This document shows, one piece after another, positions 1-11,700 of a DNA stretch of 64,000 nt. The position numbers and the translations under genes are program-made. The notes below the pieces were generated by a model, which was given only the letters and a program-made list of their open reading frames with translations, was not told the DNA's origin and did no database searches. Position 1 is the first letter of the stretch; the number at the start of each line of letters is the position of its first letter. This stretch comes from Phorcus lineatus. Lineage: Eukaryota; Mollusca; Gastropoda; Trochida; Trochidae. The stretch lies in assembly GCA_921293015.1 (NCBI GenBank), contig OV121097.1:31373929-31437928 (forward strand). The letters are read 5' to 3'.

Positions 1-945
1 TTGATTAAAATACAGTTGTTGTATCTCTTCTGAAAAGTTATCTTTTAAGGTACAAAACTTTCATTATAAATAGATTTGTTTCTTTAGGGAATAAATGACA
101 AGATTTGGTGTCGGCATTAAAAATTGTGTTTAACTGAAACCTGCCAAAAAAATATTTCATAACGATTACATTTAGTAGCCAATAATGCAGTTTATTTTGG
201 TAAATTCAAATACACTTTGTGAGGTAAAAAATGAAATTAATAATGGGTAGGCTCAGAATAACAAGAACAACAAATCTGAAGTATCCGGATAAAAGATTCA
301 AACAAATTGAAATATCGTATAAATCTACAATATACTGAATACCTTTGCTAATAACATATACGTACCGTTAAGTCTCCTTAAACAGCGTCGAAAAAACATG
401 TTTCCAGTACTGACTTCTGACTATTTCAATACTGGAATAAAACTGGAGTGAAATATGTTTTTGTATCCGGGTTATTTTGAATGCCATTGCTTGATACGTT
501 GACGACAACGGATTTGGTAAAGATCCATATTATACGTGTGTAAATCATTCCTGGCTTACTTCACCAGGAAGGCACTCAATACAAAATTTCGCGTACGATT
601 TCCTTATTACCAATCGTACCCACATTCGACACGACACGTTTCATGAGGTCGACTATAACTTGAACGTTATCAATCTCCGTTTGATCAGTAAATCAAGGCA
701 GGTCAACACGGCTATATATCATCACTAAGATATCAATGTTTGAACAATTCGGACTTGTACAGATTCTTCAGCAATACCTACAACTCATTATCAATCATAT
801 GATGAATAATAGCCAGCTTCATATTCAACAATGATATTTACATGATTATTAATTACCAGCGTTTTATTCTACCTTCTTTATGATAAACAATAGCCACATA
901 TTCAAGCAAATATACATTGAATAATGACCATCGTCATATAAAACC

Positions 946-982
<37 letters not shown>

Positions 983-2125
983 GAGAATGGATTTCTCACG
1001 TGAAGGAAGGTTATATATAAGAAAGAGTAAAACATCGGATGGTTCTGACTGGATCAATCTTCTTTAATACAATATGATGAATTCCTTTCGACCAATGTAT
1101 CGATCTTTTCAAGTATTTATAAGTATACTTATATCATGATACTTGAACATGATATCTACAGGGTTAGAGTATTTCAGACAGTGTCATACACAACTCGTGT
1201 TAAGGAAAACGCAGTTGGGAAATGCGACGTTTAACAGCAGCCGAGCGCTAGCAAGATAGAGAGAGTCGTCAGAATATCAAAAGTTTCCCATTTTTCATTT
1301 CCGGGCAGGGCAAAGATCCAAAATGGCTGACTTTGTCGAACCTTCTTTATGCGTTATACAAATAAGTATAAATACTTTTATACCGCATGTGAATGAAGCA
1401 CAAATAAACACTTGTTTTGTCATATTTCTCACGTCACGTTAATATGAACTGACGTTACCCGGAGCCATAAATAGAATTTGTTTCGGCAACAAGTATGATA
1501 CTTATCGCAATATGAGAGTTCCTGAATCATGATTAGATTTCTCGTGTCCAAATGTACCTGAAGATATTTCTGATAAAATAATAAATAATTCCGATAAAAT
1601 CACAACATATCAATAAAGAAAGTTTACAATTTATTCAATAGAAAGAAAGTGATTGAGCCTGTTACCTATTGTTTACGTACACCCTGGAGAGCTAAACATT
1701 AGGCCGCAAAGCATGTTGATATAAGAACAGATATTTCATGATCATGCATTCCTATGCGCGTGAATATCTCGTGTGATCCACTGCATCGCCCGAGATGACA
1801 TTTCTAAGCTGTCAACTTTTACGCTACAATGTTAAATGACATAATTTTTTATTTCAACGATCAATAAAATAGTATTTTAAATCGTGTAGCTATCAGTTGT
1901 AATCATTCACATTTATAGAGGATGGGTTTTTATCAAATTCATCAGATTTCCCCTTAAAATGTCATTTTTTCCAAGCCGGTTGAAGTCTTCAGACCTGGTC
2001 TTGGTGTATATAGATAGACCACAGGGTTGGTCAGTTGGACGAATAGACGTTCGCTTCCGCTGACCTAACCTGTGTTCTATCTACATGCACAATGACTTGT
2101 CTTCGTACCATAACCGATAGGTAGT
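1..2125. other. Gene-poor AT-rich flank
   Basis: I see no supportable exon here on either strand. The stretch lies downstream of the minus-strand GH10 gene. It holds only short open frames without splice-site or family support, plus a TA microsatellite. Confidence 0.6.
951..977. repeat. (TA)n microsatellite
   Basis: A nearly uninterrupted run of TA dinucleotides about 27 bases long in AT-rich sequence. Confidence 0.9.
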
Positions 2126-2127
2126 AA

Positions 2128-2226
2128 ATAATGACCGGGTGCCGAGCGATTATGGCAAAAAAACTCGCGAGGGCGTAAGCCTGAGCTGGGTTTTTTTCCA
2201 ATAACGCGAGGCAATCCAGTCATTAT
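2128..2226. repeat. Imperfect hairpin (MITE-like)
   Basis: Two arms of about 36 bases are imperfect reverse complements. Both begin with TAATGAC and end in a run of seven A/T, and they enclose a loop of about 27 bases. This looks like a short fold-back repeat, with no coding content. No target duplication was recognised. Confidence 0.55.
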
Positions 2227-2458
2227 ACGGCTTACACTCCCGCGGAACATTTCTACAAAGTTTTCAAACCAAATAGTTTTTATAAAATTAATTTGTAAAC
2301 GTTTTACTTTGCGTGTTTATGGGTCCTGACCGAACGAGTCCAGTAGGATATTAACTAAATATTTGATTCTAAAGATTAGAAATATACATAACCTTATACC
2401 TATATATATTTTTATGTATGTATATATATACCACAAGAAAATGTACAGTCACAGGCAG

Positions 2459-2533
2459 GGATCCCCGTTAGCTCAAATGGTAAAGGCGTTACTCGCCAGC
2501 AGAGAGGTCCCGGATTCGAATCCCACTTTCGCT
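2459..2533 (+). repeat. tRNA-derived SINE head (degenerate)
   Basis: The segment contains an A-box-like TAGCTCAAATGG and a B-box-like GGATTCGAATCC at tRNA spacing, so it derives from a tRNA promoter. The acceptor stem and full T-stem do not pair, so a functional tRNA gene is unlikely. The body of the SINE was not recognised downstream. Confidence 0.45.
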
Positions 2534-3635
2534 AATGTTAATTCTTATATACTTAGCTTGTAAAACTATCAAAATTTTACAAGTCTAATCGTTTGTGTAG
2601 GTTGAACATCTCATAACACCCACCTGCGCAGTTTGTGGATATGACATATAGCCTTCAAATAAAAACAAAGGACATAATAACGTGTGTCCATTGGATGTTA
2701 TGTGATAGTGCCCAATGGCGATATGGAGAAACAACCGATGACGACGTCATAACAGGTTGATATGAGAATGAACCAATGTTAAAAGAATGGAAACATATCA
2801 CACCGAGGTGTGTAATTAGCGAGGCTTACCTATCGGCCACGGTCCGCCATGTTGCTCCGAGGGAAAATGACACATATGACAATGACATAATTTCACATTA
2901 CAATAATAAACTATATGTATGGATAGATTTTCCACAAATTAACAAATGATCACTGATAAGACTAATCAACAATGACTTGTTATACCGTATCAAGGCTTTT
3001 CAAGCTCGAAGCGCCTATAAATGGCCTCACTTTTCGTTCTTGTTTTATTTTATTTAATCTAAATCAATCAAAATGTTATCCTCAGTACCAAGTTTCAACT
3101 GGTTAATATTACAACCACGTATTAATAACATCTGAGTATAAACGGAAATGTCCCCTTGAATTTCGTTTCCCCAAAAATGCCCCGAAAGGACTGATCTTTT
3201 AAGTACTAGATACAGACAAATAATAAGGATAAAAACAAAGCCTGCTTTAAAATTCTTCATGAAGAAACTGTTGATCAAGTGGGCACAAGCACATCAACGA
3301 CAAACACACGAATATAAATCCATGCATACAGTGTTCGGTTGCCTTGCATAGAAAAGTGAATCATATACCAGGGGTTACTGTATACTGTCTCCATTTCGGA
3401 AATAAAATGATAAAGACAAAGATTTATCACTAATCAAAAGATTTATTGAAAGAGTATGTACTCAATGTATCATCAATTTATTGATGTAGTACTCGTAAGC
3501 ACGGCGTGAAAGTATTTAAATGACAACTTTATTAACAATCAGCGTTTTGATGTACGTAATATCATTATGTCTGATTTATCTGAAGTAAGTTCTTAAAGAG
3601 GCATTTTAGAAGCTGGATTGATAAAGAGAAACAAG

Positions 3636-3690
3636 CTCTTATGGATAGTCAACTTCTTTAATATACATGTACGATGTGCTACGTTCCGTT
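3636..3690 (-). repeat. Fragment of Penelope-like/retrozyme-type repeat
   Basis: On the minus strand this reads GAACGTAGC, then TTAAAGAAGTTGACTATCCATAAGAG. It resembles copies at 21715-21790 and 42042-42203, which carry GAAACGTCGC followed by an AATAAAGAAGTTG block. Family membership is inferred from this shared layout. Confidence 0.35.
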
Positions 3691-4462
3691 GTAGAGACTA
3701 AGACAGTTATCAAACAAGTGATATACAAATGATCAAATTCCACGTCGCATTTCGTGCAATGAAGGAGTTGAATATCCATAAGTACTTGTATTTCTTTGTT
3801 AACTGAAGTATTTTAGAAGTTCATCGTTTGATATATATGTAGCAACAAAGTGTTGAAGTGTTGTTAAAGTTTCAGGAACGATAACTCTAGCCGATTAGGA
3901 GATTTGATACGAATGGATGGCCGGCTGAAATAAAAATTTAACAAATCAAAATGTTAGTCAGATGTTTCTTCATATCAAAATATAGCACCTTTGTTTCATC
4001 TAAGTTATATAGAAAAATTACTCAAAATTATTCAAAACCACAATGCTGATACATCCGCATGAGCTTTCTGTTCTTCCATTTTAGAAAAGAATTATTGACA
4101 ACATAGATCAGAAGATAATCCTTCTAGGGTTTTTTTTATTCAAGGAAACTTAAATCTTTATTTTGCTTGATACCCTTTCCGTTATGTTCAGATGAGACTA
4201 TCCAATCGCTTACAGTTTTTTAATTTGATAAGGATATTCATGTCGTACCAGGCATTTGCATTTAGAGAAACCGGTTCGAGCTACGCCGATACATGTTCGC
4301 TGATGGAGATAGGTTCAGTAGCTCATTTTTAAAATGGCTTATTTTTCCAATTTTTCCTCGGTGAACATCAGTTTATGTCAGTTTATTCAGAGGTGCAAAG
4401 CATTTTATTACTCAAGCCGATCGTCCGTAGTCGTAGAGCAATAAATCATGCGATAACCAGCG

Positions 4463-4614
4463 GAGGCCATCTTTGTGTAAACACCTTTATCAATTTGAAG
4501 GAAATGGATTCGCGTAGCCTAAACGATCATGGGATGTTCGTTTGACTGAAAACATTTTTTGTAAATGGAAATAAATTATTCATTTCTATGAGTTCACTGC
4601 TACTGTCCCTTTAA
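4463..4614 (+). repeat. Dispersed repeat family A, copy 1
   Basis: The segment shares an ordered set of blocks with copies at 7209, 31022, 32222 and 33978: a TTTGTGTGAACAC-like block, a TTCGCATAGC-like block, CGATCATGG and a terminal CTACTGTCCCTTTAA. It has no ORF, and its family is not known to me. Confidence 0.5.
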
Positions 4615-4695
4615 ATCCTTCACAATAACATTTGCATTTACTTACTACGTTTCTCTAAAAAGGTTACTTCAATTTTGTTACATCATACAAAAAGT

Positions 4696-5079
4696 TTAGC
4701 TGTGACAAATATTATCAGTTAATGTAGTTAACGACGTCGTACCGTTGTAACCCATGGCTTCTTCGTTTTCAGTGTTAAAATATTTTGTTACCGTAGATCT
4801 TAGCGATGATTCTTTCCGCAGCGCATGCATACTGGATAAGGGTTTTGAAACCTTCAAAATCATACCATTTCCGTCCAACGATACAGTGACGTCCAGGCCA
4901 TTAGCATCTAGTGTTAGGTTCTGTTCATGAATTATCTGCCCCTTGTGCTCGATACGAAGGCGGTAATCTCCCTTGAAGGCCCTGACACTAGCCTGGTGAG
5001 TGTTGGTTAGAGCTTGACTATGATTGGTTCTCCAATCGGACCATACAAGTTGACGTACGATTCGTCCAGCTTGGTTTGG
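4696..5079 (-). CDS. GH10 gene exon 12: C-terminal extension and stop
   Basis: Begins PNQAGRIVRQLVWSDWRT, followed by VRAFKGDYRLRIEHKG, the beta-rich tail of animal GH10 proteins. Ends after DNICHS with TAA at 4696-4698. Acceptor CATTGACAG. Poly(A) signals on this strand can be read near 4404-4409 and 4382-4387, but they are unproven. Confidence 0.88.
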   Translation of the reverse strand, partial: PNQAGRIVRQLVWSDWRTNHSQALTNTHQASVRAFKGDYRLRIEHKGQIIHEQNLTLDANGLDVTVSLDGNGMILKVSKPLSSMHALRKESSLRSTVTKYFNTENEEAMGYNGTTSLTTLTDNICHS

Positions 5080-8000
5080 CTGTCAATGACAAGCAGGTCA
5101 GGCTGTATCAATTTGGTTAAAGACGAAAAACTGCATCTAAGAACAGAGCTGATCTACTAAGCAATCAATAATTATGTAAAAAAGATTAGTAAAATCTGAG
5201 AAGAGAAATTACACTTAACTATTACATTTCAATAAATATATTCATCGGCAAAGGAAACATCACTTATTGAACTGATATTAAGAAACATTAACATAAACAT
5301 TATATAGGGATGATGTTGGTAGAGGCCACAATCTAGTGGCAAAACCCTTAATTTGTGTTTTGAATCTTGTGATAAATAAATATAACGCTTTTTGGATAAA
5401 TTTCCAAAAGATGAGAATGACATGGCTTGTGATCACGTGATTCAGAGGTCAAATCACTGCTCGTTATCAATGGTGGTCATAGCCACTGTAAAAAAAACTA
5501 ATGACCTTCAAAGTCACACTTAAACACTAAAGTAACCTCTGAAAATTTTACAAAAATTGCCCAGGGATACCATCCTTAGAAGAATCGCCATAGTTCCTGC
5601 ATTTCGATTAGCATTGTTTTTTCCAAGTACAGGCAGATGTCAAATGACATAGGTATCAGGAGACCATGAAATGGTCAAATCAGAACTATTCGACCTATTC
5701 TGACAATTAGCTTCGACAAAGGGCTGATGCCGTTTGGCAGGAAAAACTTTCAATGTTTAAGAGTTCACGTGATCATAAAGTTCAAATTGCTTTCAATTGG
5801 TTGAACAACTATTAATCCTTCAAATTCACATTTATAGTCAAGCCGTATCCTCCCATTAATGAACAAGCTTCGATGAAGGTTGAACATGAATGCAAAAATA
5901 GCTACGTAATGACGTCATAAAACGCTTCTACTTTTCCCTAAAATAATGCTTGATAATGTGTTGTCAATGAGTTTTGTATATTCATGTGTTATGTTTATTA
6001 ATCTACAATATAAAAGTTTTTAAAAAACAGTATCAACATTATATTCTGAAATTTTGTTTTGACCACTACTGACTTTTAACTTTAAAAGCGCAGAACTGGT
6101 TAAGCAAAGAAACTTCTCAGGGGTTATGTACTTATGAGATTGGTTGATCTTTTAGACATTTTAACTATGATTTATAAGAGTTTTCATTGTTTTATAATAG
6201 TCATCAACACTTGTGATAAGTTTCTTTTACCGATGAGTTTAACAAACAAATGATAATTGACTCAATTTAGGTAAGATTTCGGTTACTTAAAAGTGTTGGG
6301 ATCCATCAAGTGTCGAAAACTTTGATCTCTGCATGAAGATAAATCGCGTTTACAAATTGTCACTGCTTATAACACAAAAGGGAAAACAAGTATATTACTG
6401 AACAGCATAACGCCTTTTTATTAACCGTGTCACTATATAACACCAACTGTTCTACAATCTATATATTTGCATTCACTCAAGCCCTTGTATAGAATCAGTG
6501 CCCATTGGTCTTTCTCTGATTTACATATTTTGCAATACCTTTTACTTCTTGGTTACCATCTAGATAACCTAAATCCTAGCTGCAGTATCAGCTACAGTTG
6601 CATGTAAACTGTATAACCCTAAATGGGCCTTATACCCTAAGAGGGCCCCCACACTAGCTACGATTCTTATAATTATGTTCGTGAATGAATTCAAGTGGCA
6701 TGTACCGTCAACTCAGGACCATCGGTCAGAACAGCGTGGGGTTTCCAGGTACGCCCGCTCCAGTAGTGCCATTGCATTATTCCAATTACTGCAGGGTGAC
6801 TGCAGGAGGAAGGAGATTATGACGATAAAAGTACTGCAAGGCACTACATCCAAAAAGTTCGTTCACCTTATTGCGTATTTCAGTTCTAATATGTACATTG
6901 TCAAGGAAACTGTTGAGTTATCGTGCCATGACGATACCGATTTGTTTGTCACAAAAATGATTCAGAAGTAACGATTGGAATTACCCTAAAGGTAATCTTG
7001 TTTCATATTATACTTACTCTTCAGTTACTTTATTATAGTTGGTGACCCAAGTTTAAAAATTTGAAAACTCTATTTTCGAGGTTTATTTGTTAGAATTTAG
7101 ATAAGTGATCCAAAGCCTTCAACATTTGTCGTGTATTTCCTTTAACAACATTACATTACTTTATGTCAAGTTATTACCTTCAGGGAGTCAGACGCCTCAC
7201 TTAAAATCAAATCATCCGTAGTTTTAGAAGAAATTATCAAGTATAATTCAAAATATAATGACGGCCATTTTTGTGTGAACGCCTTTTGAGATAAGTTAAA
7301 TGATTCGCATAGCTTTACAGAACATGCTGCGTTTAAGAAAGGCTTCTTTTGATTAAATAACACTGTCTTGCAATTGGTAACAGTTATTTCCGTTTAAATG
7401 AGATCATTTTAACCTAAAAACGAGCTCCTTGCCTTTTACAGAATCCAAAGGACGTTTGCGTTTATACACATTTAAGACAAGTAGGTGAACAAACCTTTGG
7501 ATGCAGCTGCAGTCCAGTTTATAAAGAACACCTTACTGATATGACCCCATAAAGCTAGTGGCACACCTCTTATTGTCGTTCCCGTTTCACAGAGACGACG
7601 TTTGTTTAAACAACGTCATTAGAGTTGAGTAGCCCTATTGTCACGCATGATTTAGGAAAACGATTTATCAAAATAGCAATATGCATAGCTTCCCTATGTG
7701 ATATCCTAATCTCTTCTATGTGAAACGGCGGACAGGATAAACTCAGAACTGCATTAATCTCATTCTAAAAACTTTGAGAACAACATTTTAAAAAATAATT
7801 CTTAGACTTTGGATTTGCTTGGTGTCATTTTATGATAAATCATCTACAATGTTTGACACATTTTGAAGAAGACATTTGTTGTCAGACAAGTTGATTACCC
7901 TAAAAAATATAGAAAACGAAAACTAGAAAGACTTAAAGAGCCACTCCGTGATCTTCATAACATATTATTTACCTTTGATACGAACCTAAATGTCATATGT

Positions 8001-8702
8001 GGTGATATAAAATCAAAACATCTTAACTTCTCATGTTCAAAAGACATAGAAATGACAAATACTGGATTTTCATGAAAATCTAAAAACAGCCTTATTAATG
8101 CACAGAGGTGAAGATATTACGTCCAATTTACATGGATACTAGTTATATATCATAAAAAACACTATCAATTCCTTACTGCCCTCCTGGCTGTTTTAGATAA
8201 GTCTCCAAAATTACGCTTGACTATTTGACGCTCGCCACTGTCCGGTTTTCGATCATAATTGCGACGTTCTACCTTCATATGTCCCTGTTAAAAACCAATA
8301 TGCTTTAAATTGTGTCTTTTTGGTAACAGTCGATACTTCGCGATCAAAAGACACCATTGATTGAGTTTGTCATATATGACTCCAACAACTAACGGAGTGG
8401 TTCTTTAAAGAGCATCCCCTCTGCCATTTTGTTTTCACAAACATGACATGAAAAATGGGACTGTACTTTTTCACTTTAACTGATATTACAACATCATAAA
8501 AATAAACAAAATAATTTATTATAAGACTTATATACGACGCCTTTTAATGCTGTAGTAAGGCTTTTCACATTTGCAACGCTGATGAATGCCTTAACTTCTC
8601 ATTCTTTTCTACTTTTACTAAATGAGCGCTTAAATGTATGTAGTTGTCAAATCTAAATAAACCAAAATGTAACCCTCAATACGTTATATATAAATATATA
8701 TA

Positions 8703-8738
<36 letters not shown>

Positions 8739-11700
8739 TGTATGTATGTATGTATGTATATGTTCTACTCATGTATTAATAACATACATGTTTTATGTGA
8801 AATTGAATTTTCATTTCCACATAAAATATCCCGATAGGATTATCCTTTTAACTAGACCACCTACAGTAATAATGGCGGGTCCGAGATCCGAGTTCGAACC
8901 CTTCTTGGTCAACCACTGAATGATCCTTAATTTACAGACGAACCTGAAGTAGAGTCGATACAGGTCTTCATAGACCTGAGCCTTCAGATGCTCGTCTTTG
9001 GTGTCCACATCCAGCTCTGTTATCATGATTGGTAAGCCAGCCTTTGCCACCTGATCCAGACGGAACTGACGTCACAGAGACGAAAAGAAAAACAATATCG
9101 TAAAAAGAAATGAGATTTTTGGAATTTGATGAGTTAGATATAATGTTTTTCTCAAACTCGAGGACACACGACATGATTCCGTTTTGTGCAAAAATGTTTG
9201 AATTTGTGCAAAGACAAATATAAACCTTATTTTTGTAAATATGCGCATACATGTAGGAACGATATTATAACTAGTGGTGTAACGATTAATCGATAGTTTC
9301 GATGTTTGCATCGTCTACTACGCGATACGAGTTCATCGATGAAAAACACATTATCAGGATATTTACATCATGAGGGCCCATGATATATCGATGAGTCGCG
9401 AGACAATATATCCCGATATTATTTACCAATTTTGTTTTAAAACCTAATTAGGAGATTACTAAGTCCTACTTAGCACAACGACCAAAACAAACAAGTATTG
9501 GAAAATCCTTAACGTCTGACAATACAGTTTAACCGTTACGAACTTTCTTCCTCAGCAAAAGCTTCCTCGATGTACTTCTCAATTTATTTTAAATGAAATT
9601 TTAACTAACATAGCGCTTTGAATAATTATCTATTCAATTTGTAAAATGGAAATTGGCAGTTAATAAAATTATTCAATTCAAGCGATTTTCTATTTAGATA
9701 CAAATTATGAAATTGATATTGAAGATCAGTACCTTGACGGCAGCTATATTTACAGGTGGGGCCATGTGACTCTGTATCCCAATACCATAGACAGGAACAC
9801 CACATTCCTTATACAGGGAGGCCTGGTCAAGGAGGGCCTGCAACAGATAAAGGACCTTCCATTTAATATTTTATTTATTAAACGAGTTAATGATTTTGTA
9901 TGAAATAATAAATAATATAGCAACTTGCCCTGTAGCTAAACAGGCTATCTATAATCTATTATTTAATATACTCTCCTCGATAGTTAACAATATGCCCGAT
10001 TATCCTAATCTGTCTAATTCCGACAACCTTCACACAGAGTAAAGATAGAGTTATCGCCGCTCTAACCTGTACCGAAACTCACCACCAGGTGGTCAACCCT
10101 ACGTCATCATTGCTTTTCTGTCGGCCATCAAGTACACTTGTGTTTTTGGTGGCTCTGAATTTCGATTGTATTACCTTGCTATTTCGTCGTTCCTTGCGTT
10201 CTCGTTTCGTTGAGAGTTCTATCTCCTTCTGTCGAAGGCAGGTTGTGGTTCTCTTCGTCGATACTGGTGTGTTGGTTTTGACAGTGTGCTACTGTCAGGT
10301 GTTGTGCATTTCAGCCGGTCTGTGCCGCACGTGCTTTTCGTGCCGGCTCGTTCGGGTGGGGTGCTCTGCTGGGCTTTCGGTAGACCTCCCGTCTACCGCC
10401 TGGCCGCTAGCGCTTGCCTTGGACGGCGCCTGGCCTGCTAGGTGCCCTACCTCCTCGCGGGAGCGCTTCGGGCCGTTGGATCGCCTGTCGTTGGACGGCG
10501 CCTGGTGTTGGACTGCGCTGGTCGCCTGCCGCCTGCCGCGTTAGGCGCTCTACCGCCTGTCGCGTTAGGCGTTCTACCGCCTCGCGCTAGGCGCCCTACC
10601 GCCTCGCGCTAGCAGCGTCCCCTTGGAAGCGCCTGGTGTTTGGACTGTGCCTGTCCTCCTTCCGTGCCTTCCAACGCTTGCGGTGTGGGGGTCGGAGATG
10701 TCGGATCCTTATTCAGGGTTTTGTGGCGGGTGTGGATCTAGGAAGTCGGCGCGGTTTGATCCACACTCGCTCTGTCGCCTGTGCCGTAATTTATGCGCCG
10801 AGTCGGACAGGTGCGGAGAGTGTTCTCACCTTTCGTCCTCGGAACATCGTGATTACCGCGCGGCGGTAAGGAAGTCGGAGACGCAGCACAAGTTGAGGGT
10901 CGCTAGGCGTCCTTCCTCGTCCGCTTCCGCTACCGTCGCCGCGGGCGCCGCTGACGACGCGTCCCAGGCCTCCGACCTTGTCATTTCGGAGGATGTGACC
11001 GAGTTTGACCTCTCATATACCGGCGGGAGGTCCGACAGGGACTCCTCCCCGGTCAGGATTGCTGGTGGTTCCCCTCCCACGAGTGGGGTGGACCGCTCCC
11101 CGGTTAGGAGATCCTCTCCAGTCATCGCTTCCTCGACGGACCATCCTCGGACCGCCAAGAATAAGGAGAAAAGGAAGCACAAGAAGAAGAAGAGGTCGAG
11201 GGCCGCCTCGCCTCCTCCCTTTGACCAGAAGAAGCTGACGGACGATATCATGTCCTCAGTGAAGGATCTGGTCTCATCTATGTTTGTTTCCAGAGAGCGT
11301 GCTCTCGCCAGGGATGGGGAGGATGCCCTTCCCCCGACCTCCCCTGAGGAGCCTTCCACTCCCAAGAGGAGGCGGGTGGTGGTGATTTCTCCGGCCGCCA
11401 CCCCCTCGGACCGCGAGTCGCCGCTTGTTAGTGACAGAGAGGGATGGACGTCGGATTTAGGGCTTGTGACTCCTCCAACGCCGGGCACGCCTCAGTCAAC
11501 CCCTGCGGACGCGCCCGATCTTAGGGACCGTCTAGCTGCTATTGCAGATTGGTGTCAGGTGGACATCCAAGAGCTTGAGGAGGAGCCTTCGTCGACCAGG
11601 GCGGCCAGGCTGGAGACCTTCTGTTCTGAGGAGGAGGCGCCTACGCAGCGCCAGCTGGCTCTGCCAGCTCACAGGCTCCTGCAGGCGGCGGGCAGGGATT

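Noticed and set aside
2459-2533. Functional tRNA gene
   Set aside because: A and B boxes are present, but the acceptor and T stems do not pair, so it is treated as SINE-derived.
8644-8919. 91-codon frame across the TATG microsatellite
   Set aside because: Half of it is translated simple repeat.
8936-9065. GTAAAT donor at the end of GH10 exon 10
   Set aside because: It would leave the frame out of phase with exon 11; the AG/GTTCGT site gives the conserved YFSHPAV junction.
10089-10544. 151-codon frame in the DIRS leader
   Set aside because: It begins inside the terminal repeat, ends in simple GC-rich repeats and has no domain; probably untranslated leader.
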